Positions 44,687-52,841 of a DNA stretch of 64,000 nt are shown here, one piece after another. The position numbers were made by a program, and so were the translations under genes. The notes under the pieces were generated by a model. It did not search any database. It saw only the letters and a list, made by a program, of their open reading frames with translations, and was not told the origin of the DNA. Position 1 is the stretch's first letter, and every line of letters begins with the position of its first letter. This stretch comes from Arcobacter cloacae (GTDB lineage: Bacteria; Campylobacterota; Campylobacteria; Campylobacterales; Arcobacteraceae), in NCBI RefSeq assembly GCF_013201935.1, contig NZ_CP053833.1, forward strand, positions 992,001-1,056,000, given 5' to 3'.

Positions 44687-45817
44687 TTGCAATTTACAAT
44701 AACAGAGAAAATAAAAAACCTAGAAATAGATGACATAAAAGAGAATCTTTTTCATTACTCATACGACAATAAAAGTTTAAAAGCCTTAGTTAAAAATAAC
44801 ACATCAACAGAAGATATTTCATATATTTCAGCTTATAGTAGCTTCAAAGGTGAAATTTATGAAAATATAATATATGAGTTATTACTAGAGTATGCACTAA
44901 GCCAAGATGAGATTACAAAGTTTGTATTAAAAGGACCATATCAAGATAAAGAGAATCTTTTTATAAAAAGTGGACTTTTAATAGATAGTAGTTCACAAAT
45001 AGTATATAAATCAGCATATAAAGATATTAGCGAATTTGATGCTTTGTTTTTTACAAAAGATAGTGTGTATTTTGTGGAGATGAGCACTTCTAAAAAAACA
45101 GCTAGTTTAAATAAAAGATTAGTAAAAAAATGCGCCTTATTGAAGATGATTTTTCCAACACTAAATATAAAAGCTCTGATAGTTGTAACAGCAGGTTCTG
45201 TAGGTCTTAGAAATTTTCCAGAGTATGCAACTATTTGGACTACAAAAGATTTAGAAGATGAAGAGTTAATAGAGAAAATAATCTTTGCAAAAAAAGTAAA
45301 AAATGACATCCAAACTCTAAAAGCTCCAGAAAATAAAAAATATATTGAAGCTTGTAAAATAAAATATAAAAAATTCCAGTATTTCCCAACTTTAGAGTGG
45401 ATTTTAAATACCTCAAGACAAAATCCAAAATTTGCAGTTGATTTGAAATTTTTCTCATCTGCTAAACTTGGATTGTTTTTTGATATTTATACAAAGTTAT
45501 ATATAGGGTATATAAATACAGAAGAGTTTTTAGAGTTATATAGTGAGTTTAATCTAAAAGTTAAAACAAATAGAATCATAGTAACCATTGAAAAAGTAAA
45601 TCAAACAGAGTTAGATATAGTTTATTATGCAAAAGAGACAAATGGAAAACTAAAAAGAGTGAGACTTGAAGAGGATAATATATCTATAAAAGATAAAGAA
45701 TTAGATGGATTTACAAATGCTGAGGTAAGATTTTTTATGAAAGTTTTAGAAGAAAAACACCATTTAAGCGTAGAAAATATAAGACATATACAAAAAAACA
45801 TCTCACTAATCAAATAA
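44687..45817 (+). CDS. Hypothetical protein with a PD-(D/E)XK nuclease-like core
   Basis: A 376-residue soluble protein. The segment around residues 118-140 (EFDALFFTKDSVYFVEMSTSKKT) keeps the spacing of a PD-(D/E)XK core: Asp, hydrophobic strand, Glu, with a lysine shifted to the following helix. An upstream helix starts with SSFKGEIYENIIYELL, a usual first helix of such nucleases. The remainder is helical and basic. The start is TTG with AAGAAGAAG just upstream. It diverges from the restriction-modification gene with a 126-base gap. A role in DNA defence is an inference from context and fold. Confidence 0.7.
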   Translation: MQFTITEKIKNLEIDDIKENLFHYSYDNKSLKALVKNNTSTEDISYISAYSSFKGEIYENIIYELLLEYALSQDEITKFVLKGPYQDKENLFIKSGLLIDSSSQIVYKSAYKDISEFDALFFTKDSVYFVEMSTSKKTASLNKRLVKKCALLKMIFPTLNIKALIVVTAGSVGLRNFPEYATIWTTKDLEDEELIEKIIFAKKVKNDIQTLKAPENKKYIEACKIKYKKFQYFPTLEWILNTSRQNPKFAVDLKFFSSAKLGLFFDIYTKLYIGYINTEEFLELYSEFNLKVKTNRIIVTIEKVNQTELDIVYYAKETNGKLKRVRLEEDNISIKDKELDGFTNAEVRFFMKVLEEKHHLSVENIRHIQKNISLIK

Positions 45818-45832
45818 TATGGTATAATTCGC

Positions 45833-45838
45833 CTCAAA
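45833..45838 (+). promoter_or_regulatory. Extended -10 promoter of the leader/CNNM operon
   Basis: TGGTATAAT directly after the stop of the preceding gene; transcription would start near 45845, leaving about 17 bases before the leader ORF. Confidence 0.55.
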
Positions 45839-45861
45839 AATTTAAAAAGGATTAAAAAAAA

Positions 45862-45927
45862 ATGAATTCGACCGACTCCTATTATAGGCGTACCTTAAAT
45901 ATTACTTTCTTGGGGTGTAAAAAATGA
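45862..45927 (+). CDS. 21-residue leader ORF overlapping the CNNM gene
   Basis: AAAAGG lies 10 bases before ATG 45862. The 21 codons read MNSTDSYYRR, then TLNITFLGCKK, and the TGA overlaps the downstream ATG as ATGA. The ORF is richer in G and C than its surroundings and contains the palindrome CCTATTATAGG. Its place on the mRNA is that of a leader peptide that could control translation of the transporter. Confidence 0.5.
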   Translation: MNSTDSYYRRTLNITFLGCKK

Positions 45928-47009
45928 CCCTTTTACTCACTTATCTATCTGTCGCTTTGTTTGTTTCTTTTATGTGTTCTGTTCTTGAAGCTGTTTTACT
46001 TTCTAGTACTTCTTCTTATATAGAAACATTGTCAAAAGATGGTAACTCTAAAACTGCTAAAAAATTAAAAGATTTAAAAGCAAATATTGATAAACCAATA
46101 TCTTCTATCTTAATACTTAATACTTTTGCTCATACAATGGGAGCAGCTGGTGTTGGAGCGCAAGCACAACTTTTATTTGGTAATGAATGGCAGACATTGA
46201 TTGCATTTGTTTTAACTTTATTGATTCTTTATGTTTCAGAAATTGTTCCAAAAACAATAGGTGCTATTTATTGGAAAAATCTTTTAGTTCCAGCTGCTTA
46301 TATCATATCTTTTATGATTAAAATTACTTATCCTTTAGTTTGGTTTTCTGGTTTAATAACTAGTTATATTTCAAAAGGTAAAAAAGATGAAATCAATTTT
46401 TCAAGAGATGAGATTATGGCTGTTGTTTCTATGGGAGAAAAAGAGGGTTCTATTCACTCAAAAGAGAGTGTTTTAATAGAAAATCTTTTCAAACTGAAAA
46501 ACATAAAAACAAAAGAGATTATGACACCAAGAAGTGTTGTTTTTGCTTTAAATGCAGATACTACAGTAGAAGAAGCTATTGAAGACGATAAAATGTATAT
46601 TCATTCAAGAATACCAATTTATAGTGAATCAATAGATGATATTATAGGAATAGTATTTAATCAAACTATTTTAGAAGAGAGCGTTGAAGAAAGAGACCAA
46701 ACAATCTTAAGAGATATTACGGTTCCTGTTCATAAAATTTCAGAAAATGTTCCTGTTTCTGTACTAATAGATTTATTTGTAAAGAGAAAAACTCACTTAT
46801 TTATAGTTCATGATAACTATGGTCAAACAAGTGGAGTTGTAACTTTAGAAGATGCTATTGAGACACTTTTAGGTGTTGAAATAGTTGATGAGATGGATGA
46901 AGTTGAAGATATGCAAGCTTTTGCAAAAGATAAAAGTAAACAATTTCAAGATAAATTATTAGTAGAAAAGAAAAGATTAAAAAAACTAGATTTGTCAGCA
47001 CAAATCTAA
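45924..47009 (+). CDS. CNNM/CorC-type divalent cation transport protein (DUF21-CBS)
   Basis: The 361-residue protein has an N-terminal DUF21 membrane domain (about 1-180, four helices; SSILILNTFAHTMGAAGVGA and SEIVPKTIGAIYW are typical), then two CBS domains: KTKEIMTPRSVVFALNADT, and SVLIDLFVKRKTHLFIVHDNYG with GVVTLEDAIETLLG. It lacks the C-terminal CorC/HlyC domain. Relatives transport or regulate Mg2+ or Co2+, and CBS domains bind Mg-ATP. A paralogue lies at 55191. The start is fixed by the ATGA overlap with the leader ORF. Confidence 0.9.
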   Translation: MTLLLTYLSVALFVSFMCSVLEAVLLSSTSSYIETLSKDGNSKTAKKLKDLKANIDKPISSILILNTFAHTMGAAGVGAQAQLLFGNEWQTLIAFVLTLLILYVSEIVPKTIGAIYWKNLLVPAAYIISFMIKITYPLVWFSGLITSYISKGKKDEINFSRDEIMAVVSMGEKEGSIHSKESVLIENLFKLKNIKTKEIMTPRSVVFALNADTTVEEAIEDDKMYIHSRIPIYSESIDDIIGIVFNQTILEESVEERDQTILRDITVPVHKISENVPVSVLIDLFVKRKTHLFIVHDNYGQTSGVVTLEDAIETLLGVEIVDEMDEVEDMQAFAKDKSKQFQDKLLVEKKRLKKLDLSAQI

Positions 47010-47021
47010 AACTTACAAATC

Positions 47022-47049
47022 AAAAAGAGTTAAAATAATAACTCTTTTT
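47022..47049. terminator. Bidirectional terminator
   Basis: AAAAAGAGTT (47022-47031) and AACTCTTTTT (47040-47049) form a perfect 10-bp stem with A-tract and T-tract on opposite sides, between the convergent CNNM and transpeptidase genes. Confidence 0.75.
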
Positions 47050-48775
47050 GCATTTTATCAAAATTATAAATATCTTCCCTAAATTGAAGTTTCTCATTTT
47101 CATCTACCCAAGCTGTAAGATAAATGATATGAATAGGTATTTTATTGTTTAATCCAACTGATTTTTCACTAGGTTCTTTTAGGAATTCATCAGCTTTTTG
47201 TAAAGTCATATTTTTATCATCAGTTGCTATTAAATTTAAAAGTTCTTGAGGTTTTGAAAGCCTAATACAACCATGAGAATAAGCTCTTCTAGCATTTGCA
47301 AATAAAGATTTAGCTGGAGTATCATGTAAATAAACAGCATGTTTATTTGGAAACATAAATTTCATTTTTCCAAGAGGATTTTCATTACTTGGTCCTTGCG
47401 TAAATCTAAAGTTTGGAACAGATTCTACATCTTGTAAAATAAGAGTATCAACTACTTCTTTTGTTTCAATTTTTGAAGCATTTCTATCCCAACCTTGATA
47501 TATTTCTATACCTTTTGAGTCTAAATAATTTGGGTCTTTTAAAAGTTTTGGAAGAATCTCTTTTTTCGCAATACTTTCAGGAATATTCCAATTTGGATTT
47601 AAAACAATATAAGACATTTTGTCTGAAAAAATTGGAGTAGGGTATTTTTTATCTCCAACTATTACAGCCATATTTAGTTTTATATCATTATTTTCTATAA
47701 CTCTTAATCTATATTCAGGAATATTTATCAATAAATATTTTTCACCAAAATCTCTAGGAAGCCATCTCATTCTTTCAAGATTTAATTTAATTTTTTTTAT
47801 TTTTTCTTTTGCACTCATATTTAAAAAAACTTGCGTTTGAAGACCAACTATTCCATCAGCATAAAGTCCATGATTTTGTTGAAAAGAGATAACTGCATTT
47901 TTTAAATCTTCATCAAAAATCTCTTCACAAGGAGTATTATCTTCTATATTTGAAGTAACTTCTTCATCATTTGTATCTATTGAAGTTGAATTTGTTATTA
48001 TATTTTGAGCATAAATACTATTTTCACAATTAAGAGCTATATTTTCACTTTGAGTTAATCTTTCTCTTAAAGTTTTAACAATAGGTGATTTATCACCAAT
48101 TCTTAGAGTTTTAAAAGGAGGAAGTTTTATATAGTCTCCATTTTGTGCTATTTGTTCTAGTTGTTTTATTGCATCTAGTAGTTTATTTGCATTTGGGAAA
48201 TTATAATCAAGTTCATTAAATGAAATAGACAAATCATTGTTTTTTGAAGCTTCTATCAAAAGTGTTTTTTTATCTTTCTCTATTTTATATCTATCCCATT
48301 GTGCTTTTATTTCACTCTCTTTTTCTAAATCCTTTAATTTATTTTGAAAGGCTTTCCAATTTATAGAACCTTCAAGTAAATAAGAACTATATTTATCATA
48401 AAGTTCAGTTAATAAAAATTCTACTTCTAAAAGATTCTCTTCAATATTTTCATCAAGATTTTTTAAATTTTGTAATTTATCTTCAATCTGTGTAATTTTT
48501 AATTTATCTAAGTCATCTGACTTTAAAATAGGGTCATTTTTTATTTTTTCTAAAAGTTCGATAGATATTTTTTTTATCTCATTATTTTCTATCCAGAAAG
48601 TTTGATAATTGTTTTGTTTATAATATTCTGTAAGATTTTTTTTATTTATAAAAATAGGTTTATACTTTTGTGATAAATAGTTATTTATATCAGAATTTTT
48701 ATCTTCTAATAAATTTGCAATTAAGTAACTATTTATAAAAAAAATAGAAACGACAATAAACTTTAGTCTATTCAT
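47030..48775 (-). CDS. L,D-transpeptidase (YcbB/LdtD type)
   Basis: A 581-residue periplasmic enzyme: signal peptide (1-20), an N-terminal scaffold domain (about 30-200), a peptidoglycan-binding domain (about 215-320, GDKSPIVKTLRERLT and LKNAVISFQQNHGLYADGIVG) and the YkuD catalytic domain (about 345-520) with the signature HDTPAKSLF and SHGCIRLS, Cys as nucleophile. LdtD-like enzymes make 3-3 cross-links in peptidoglycan and resist most beta-lactams. The stop codon lies inside the bidirectional terminator. Confidence 0.92.
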   Translation of the reverse strand: MNRLKFIVVSIFFINSYLIANLLEDKNSDINNYLSQKYKPIFINKKNLTEYYKQNNYQTFWIENNEIKKISIELLEKIKNDPILKSDDLDKLKITQIEDKLQNLKNLDENIEENLLEVEFLLTELYDKYSSYLLEGSINWKAFQNKLKDLEKESEIKAQWDRYKIEKDKKTLLIEASKNNDLSISFNELDYNFPNANKLLDAIKQLEQIAQNGDYIKLPPFKTLRIGDKSPIVKTLRERLTQSENIALNCENSIYAQNIITNSTSIDTNDEEVTSNIEDNTPCEEIFDEDLKNAVISFQQNHGLYADGIVGLQTQVFLNMSAKEKIKKIKLNLERMRWLPRDFGEKYLLINIPEYRLRVIENNDIKLNMAVIVGDKKYPTPIFSDKMSYIVLNPNWNIPESIAKKEILPKLLKDPNYLDSKGIEIYQGWDRNASKIETKEVVDTLILQDVESVPNFRFTQGPSNENPLGKMKFMFPNKHAVYLHDTPAKSLFANARRAYSHGCIRLSKPQELLNLIATDDKNMTLQKADEFLKEPSEKSVGLNNKIPIHIIYLTAWVDENEKLQFREDIYNFDKMQKELLF

Positions 48776-48908
48776 ATTTGGTCTCTCCGAATTTATGATT
48801 ATTTTTGAGAGCTTAAAATACCCAAAAAATGATTAAAATATAGTAATTTATATAGTTTTTTCTCTTTAATTTGCTACTATATCAATAAAAAAAGTATAAA
48901 GGTAGATT

Positions 48909-49964
48909 TTGGAAAATATAGTAAAAGAAGCAAATTTTGCAAAGGCATTTTATTTCTTTGCATTTATGTTTTTAGTAATTTATGCACTAAATAGTTTAAG
49001 CTCTATTTTAACACCTATTGCAATAGCTATTTTAATATGGTTTTTAATAAATGCTTTAGCAACTCAAATAAAAAGAATTCCATTTTTAAGTCAAAAAGTA
49101 GGGGATATAATAGCAATTCCTTTGTCTTTAATAATAATAATTTATTCAATGGTTGAAATAGGAAGTTTTATTGCTTCAAGTATGATGCAATTAGGTTCAA
49201 CAATTTCTCAATTAGATGGAAAAGTGAACTCTTTGATTGAAAAATTATCTTTGATGACCTCTTTTGATTTTACAACTCCTTTACAAAAGTTTTTTCAAGA
49301 GTTTAGTCTTTCAAGTGTTATAAATAAAATAATTGCTGCTTTTAGTTCTATATTTAGTAATATAGTTCAAATATTTTTATATGTTCTTTTTTTATTGATA
49401 GACCAACAGTTTTTTAATTCAAAACTAAATGCACTTTTCCCTAAAAAAGAGACGAGACAAAAAGCTAATGATATTTTAAATTCTATTTCAAAAGGTGTAA
49501 AAACATATATTTTTATTACTACAGTTATTAGTTTAATTACAGGATTTTTAACATATCTAATTTGTGAAATGTTCTCACTTCAAGGTGCTGTTTTATGGGG
49601 ATTTATTGCTTTTGTATTAAATTTTATACCAACAATTGGAAGTATTATTGCTGTTTTAATTCCAATGATTTTTGCACTTATTCAATTTCCAGAAATTTCT
49701 GATGTTTTATTATTGAGTTTATGTTTAGTATTAATTCAATTTGTAATAGGAAATATTTTATATCCAAGACTTATGGGGAATAAACTAAATATTTCTCAAT
49801 TTGTTGTTATTTTATCTTTGGTTGTTTGGGGTGCGATGTGGGGAACTGTAGGAATGTTTTTATCAGTGCCATTGATGATGATTTTGATGATTACTTTAGC
49901 ACAATTTCATAGTACAAAAAATTTAGCTATTTTGATTTCAGGAGATGGAAAGATTTTAAGTTAA
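48909..49964 (+). CDS. AI-2E/PerM-family transporter
   Basis: A 351-residue protein with seven to eight helices and the family C-terminus: VLWGFIAFVLNFIPTIGSI, followed by NILYPRLMGNKLNISQFVVI and GAMWGTVGMFLSVPLMMI. Family members include TqsA (autoinducer-2 export) and sodium/proton antiporters, so the substrate is open. TTG start with AAAGGTAG upstream. It is 16 bases from the HD-GYP gene and likely co-transcribed. Confidence 0.88.
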   Translation: MENIVKEANFAKAFYFFAFMFLVIYALNSLSSILTPIAIAILIWFLINALATQIKRIPFLSQKVGDIIAIPLSLIIIIYSMVEIGSFIASSMMQLGSTISQLDGKVNSLIEKLSLMTSFDFTTPLQKFFQEFSLSSVINKIIAAFSSIFSNIVQIFLYVLFLLIDQQFFNSKLNALFPKKETRQKANDILNSISKGVKTYIFITTVISLITGFLTYLICEMFSLQGAVLWGFIAFVLNFIPTIGSIIAVLIPMIFALIQFPEISDVLLLSLCLVLIQFVIGNILYPRLMGNKLNISQFVVILSLVVWGAMWGTVGMFLSVPLMMILMITLAQFHSTKNLAILISGDGKILS

Positions 49965-49980
49965 AAAATAGGAAAAAGAT

Positions 49981-52338
49981 ATGTTTAAAATAAGAAATAA
50001 ACTAATTAGATTAAAACCAACTATATTGAGCCTATTTTTTATAGTTTCTTTAGTGATTTTTACACTTTTGATTTATGTTCAATACAATTCAAATAAAAAA
50101 TTTGCTTTAGAATTAAGTGAAGCCTCTTTTGAAAGATTATCTTATGAATTAACTTCTAAAATAAAAGATCAAGATGAAGAGAGTTATGATTTTTTGACTA
50201 TATTATCAAGCTATGATTTTATAAATGAAAATCCAGTTTCAGATAAAAAACACTCCTCTTTAAAAGTTATAACAAATTATTTACAAAATAAAAACTATAT
50301 ATATTCAGTTTATTTTGCTAAAAATGATAGTAGTTTTTATGAACTTGTAAATTTAGAACATAATACTAGTGTTAAAACATCTTTGAAAGCACCTGAAAAT
50401 TCAAGATGGTTGGTTATTAAAATATATGAAGTAGAAGGTAAAAGAGTAAAGTTTGAAGAGTTTTTGGATTCAAATTTGAATCTACTACAATCTTTTGAAA
50501 AAGAGACAAACTTTAAAGCATCAACAAGACCTTGGTTTATAAAAGCAATAAACTCAAATACAATAACAAAAACAGAACCTTATCTTTTTTCATCTATTGA
50601 TAAATATGGAATCTCTTATGTTAAAAAAATCAAGAATAAAGATTTAGTTATTGGATTGGATATTACTTCAAAAAAACTAGAAGAGATAATAAATAGTAAT
50701 CTAAATGAAGAGAGTAAAATCTTTTTTTACAAAACTTCAGGGGAGTTATTGGTTTCAAATCACTCTTTTAAAGATGAGTCGATAAATAAGCAGTTATTTA
50801 ATTTTAGTAAAGAAGACAGAATAGTTGATTTTGATTCTAAAGAGTATTTACATGGAAAATTCTTCTTTAAAAATGGTGAGATTTTACAAATACTTTTTCC
50901 ACTTGATAAGCTTTTGCAACCAAGTATAAATCAAGTTTATCTTTTTATATTTATCTCTTTTTCTTTGTTTTTAATAATAGGTGTTCCTTTGATTGTTCTT
51001 GCTTCAAATTTAATCACAAAACCAATTGAAAAAATAGTTCAAGAAAATAATAAAATAAAAAATAGACAATTTAAAGAGGTGAAAAAAGTTAATTCGATTA
51101 TTGTTGAAGTTGATGAATTATCAGAATCTTTATTAGATTTATCAGAATCAGTGGAAAAATATCAAACTAATCAAAAAGATTTGATGGACTCTTTTATAAA
51201 ATTAATAGCTGTTGCAATTGATGAAAAATCAGAATATACAGGGGCTCACTGTAAAAGAGTTCCTGAACTTGTATCTATGATTGTTGATGAAGTAAATAGC
51301 TCTAAAGATAAAGCTTTTGAAGATTTTGAAATAAAAAGTGAAGAAGAATTAAGAGAGATTACGGTTTCTGCTTGGTTGCATGATTGTGGAAAAGTTATAA
51401 TTCCTGAGTATGTAGTGGATAAAGCTACAAAACTAGAGACGATTTACAATAGAATTCATGAAATAAGAACACGATTTGAAGTAATTTATAGAGATTTGAT
51501 TATCAAATCCCTAGAAGAGAAATTTCAAGGAAAAAATATTGATGAAGTAGAAGAAAATCTAAAAAATGAACATCAAAAATTAAAAGAGGATTTTGAATTT
51601 ATAGCAAAAGTCAATATTGGTGGAGAGTTTTTAAAAGATGAAGATAAACAAAGGGTTGAAACTATTGCAAAACGTACTTGGTATAGATATTTTGACAATA
51701 CTTTGGGATTATCTAATGACGAAAAACAAAGATTAAAAGATAAACAAAAAAATGAAACTTTACCAGTAAAAGAGGATTTATTGGTTAATAAACCTGAACA
51801 TATTATAAAAAGAGATGAAAATTATAAAAATAAAAATGATAAATATAATTTTAAAATTGAAGTTCCTGAAAATCTATATGATTTAGGAGAGATTTATAAT
51901 CTTACTATTTCAGCTGGTACTTTAACCAAAGAAGAAAGATATAAAATTCAAGAGCATATAGTTATGACTATTAAAATGCTAGAAGAGTTACCCTTTCCTG
52001 AAGAACTTAAAAATGTTCCTTTATATGCAGGTGCTCATCATGAAACTTTGGTTGGTACAGGATATCCTAGAAAACTAAAAAAAGAGAATTTACCTTTGGT
52101 TTCTAGGATTATTGCTTTTGCTGATGTATTTGAAGCTTTAACTGCTTCTGATAGACCATATAAAAGTAGTAAAACAATATCAGAATCAGTGAGAATTCTT
52201 CATAATATGGTAAAAAAAGAGCATTTAGATAAGGATATCTTTGAGATATTTTTGAAAAAAGGTATCTATAAAGAGTATGCTAAAAAATATTTAAATAAAG
52301 AGCAAATAGATGAAATAAATTTAGATGAGTTTATCTAA
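49981..52338 (+). CDS. Membrane HD-GYP c-di-GMP phosphodiesterase with Cache-like sensor
   Basis: A 785-residue protein: N-terminal helix (17-37), a periplasmic Cache-like sensor (about 40-315), a second helix (about 320-345) and HAMP, then an HD-GYP domain. The HD motif is AWLHDCGKVIIPEYVVDK and the GYP motif AHHETLVGTGYPRK. Between them lies an insertion of more than 150 residues, rich in charged helix, with an IGGEFLKDED segment shared with the gene at 1-2306. The insertion splits the usual KLTxEE loop: KATKLE precedes it and GTLTKEERYKI follows. Expected function is hydrolysis of c-di-GMP in response to a periplasmic signal. Confidence 0.87.
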   Translation: MFKIRNKLIRLKPTILSLFFIVSLVIFTLLIYVQYNSNKKFALELSEASFERLSYELTSKIKDQDEESYDFLTILSSYDFINENPVSDKKHSSLKVITNYLQNKNYIYSVYFAKNDSSFYELVNLEHNTSVKTSLKAPENSRWLVIKIYEVEGKRVKFEEFLDSNLNLLQSFEKETNFKASTRPWFIKAINSNTITKTEPYLFSSIDKYGISYVKKIKNKDLVIGLDITSKKLEEIINSNLNEESKIFFYKTSGELLVSNHSFKDESINKQLFNFSKEDRIVDFDSKEYLHGKFFFKNGEILQILFPLDKLLQPSINQVYLFIFISFSLFLIIGVPLIVLASNLITKPIEKIVQENNKIKNRQFKEVKKVNSIIVEVDELSESLLDLSESVEKYQTNQKDLMDSFIKLIAVAIDEKSEYTGAHCKRVPELVSMIVDEVNSSKDKAFEDFEIKSEEELREITVSAWLHDCGKVIIPEYVVDKATKLETIYNRIHEIRTRFEVIYRDLIIKSLEEKFQGKNIDEVEENLKNEHQKLKEDFEFIAKVNIGGEFLKDEDKQRVETIAKRTWYRYFDNTLGLSNDEKQRLKDKQKNETLPVKEDLLVNKPEHIIKRDENYKNKNDKYNFKIEVPENLYDLGEIYNLTISAGTLTKEERYKIQEHIVMTIKMLEELPFPEELKNVPLYAGAHHETLVGTGYPRKLKKENLPLVSRIIAFADVFEALTASDRPYKSSKTISESVRILHNMVKKEHLDKDIFEIFLKKGIYKEYAKKYLNKEQIDEINLDEFI

Positions 52339-52340
52339 AT

Positions 52341-52841
52341 TTATTTTTTTTCATGCCCTGTGTGTGGAAGGTTTGGTCTTTCTACAAAAATTTCAAAGTT
52401 TTCGCCACCTAAATTATAGGCTTTGCCAAAACCAAAAACAGCTTCTCCATAAAATGGTGTAAATTCAAAAAGATAAAAATCTTTCATTTTATAAAGCATA
52501 TCTATCATCTCTTTTCCAAATTTTTCTCTAAATTGTTCAAGTATCTCTTCTTCTTGTTTTGTATTTTGTTCTAATCTTTTTGCTTCACACTGAATAGAGA
52601 CTCTTTTTTTTCCAAAGATATTTTTACAATCCTTTTCATCTTCACAAAAGAAAATAGAAGCTTTTGGGTTTAAACTCAAATTTGAAGAGTGTTTTGCCAT
52701 CAAAGATAAATAAACATAATATTTGTGTTTGTATTTTACAAATGGAGCATAAGATGAAAAAGGAAAACCTTTTTCATCCAGTGAAGCTATCGTAAGACTT
52801 TTTAAAGGCTCTAAAAATTCATCTAAATTTTCTGTTATCAT
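52341..52841 (-). CDS. HugZ-like flavin/heme-binding split-barrel protein
   Basis: A 166-residue member of the pyridoxamine-phosphate-oxidase-like fold. It is short beside HugZ/ChuZ (about 250) and lacks their N-terminal extension, but its end, GEAVFGFGKAYNLGGENFE, then PNLPHTGHEKK, resembles the heme-binding C-terminal loop of that family. HugZ degrades heme to release iron. The start at 52841 is preferred over an ATG five codons earlier because GGAAAG stands eight bases before it and it overlaps the upstream stop as ATGA. Confidence 0.72.
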   Translation of the reverse strand: MITENLDEFLEPLKSLTIASLDEKGFPFSSYAPFVKYKHKYYVYLSLMAKHSSNLSLNPKASIFFCEDEKDCKNIFGKKRVSIQCEAKRLEQNTKQEEEILEQFREKFGKEMIDMLYKMKDFYLFEFTPFYGEAVFGFGKAYNLGGENFEIFVERPNLPHTGHEKK

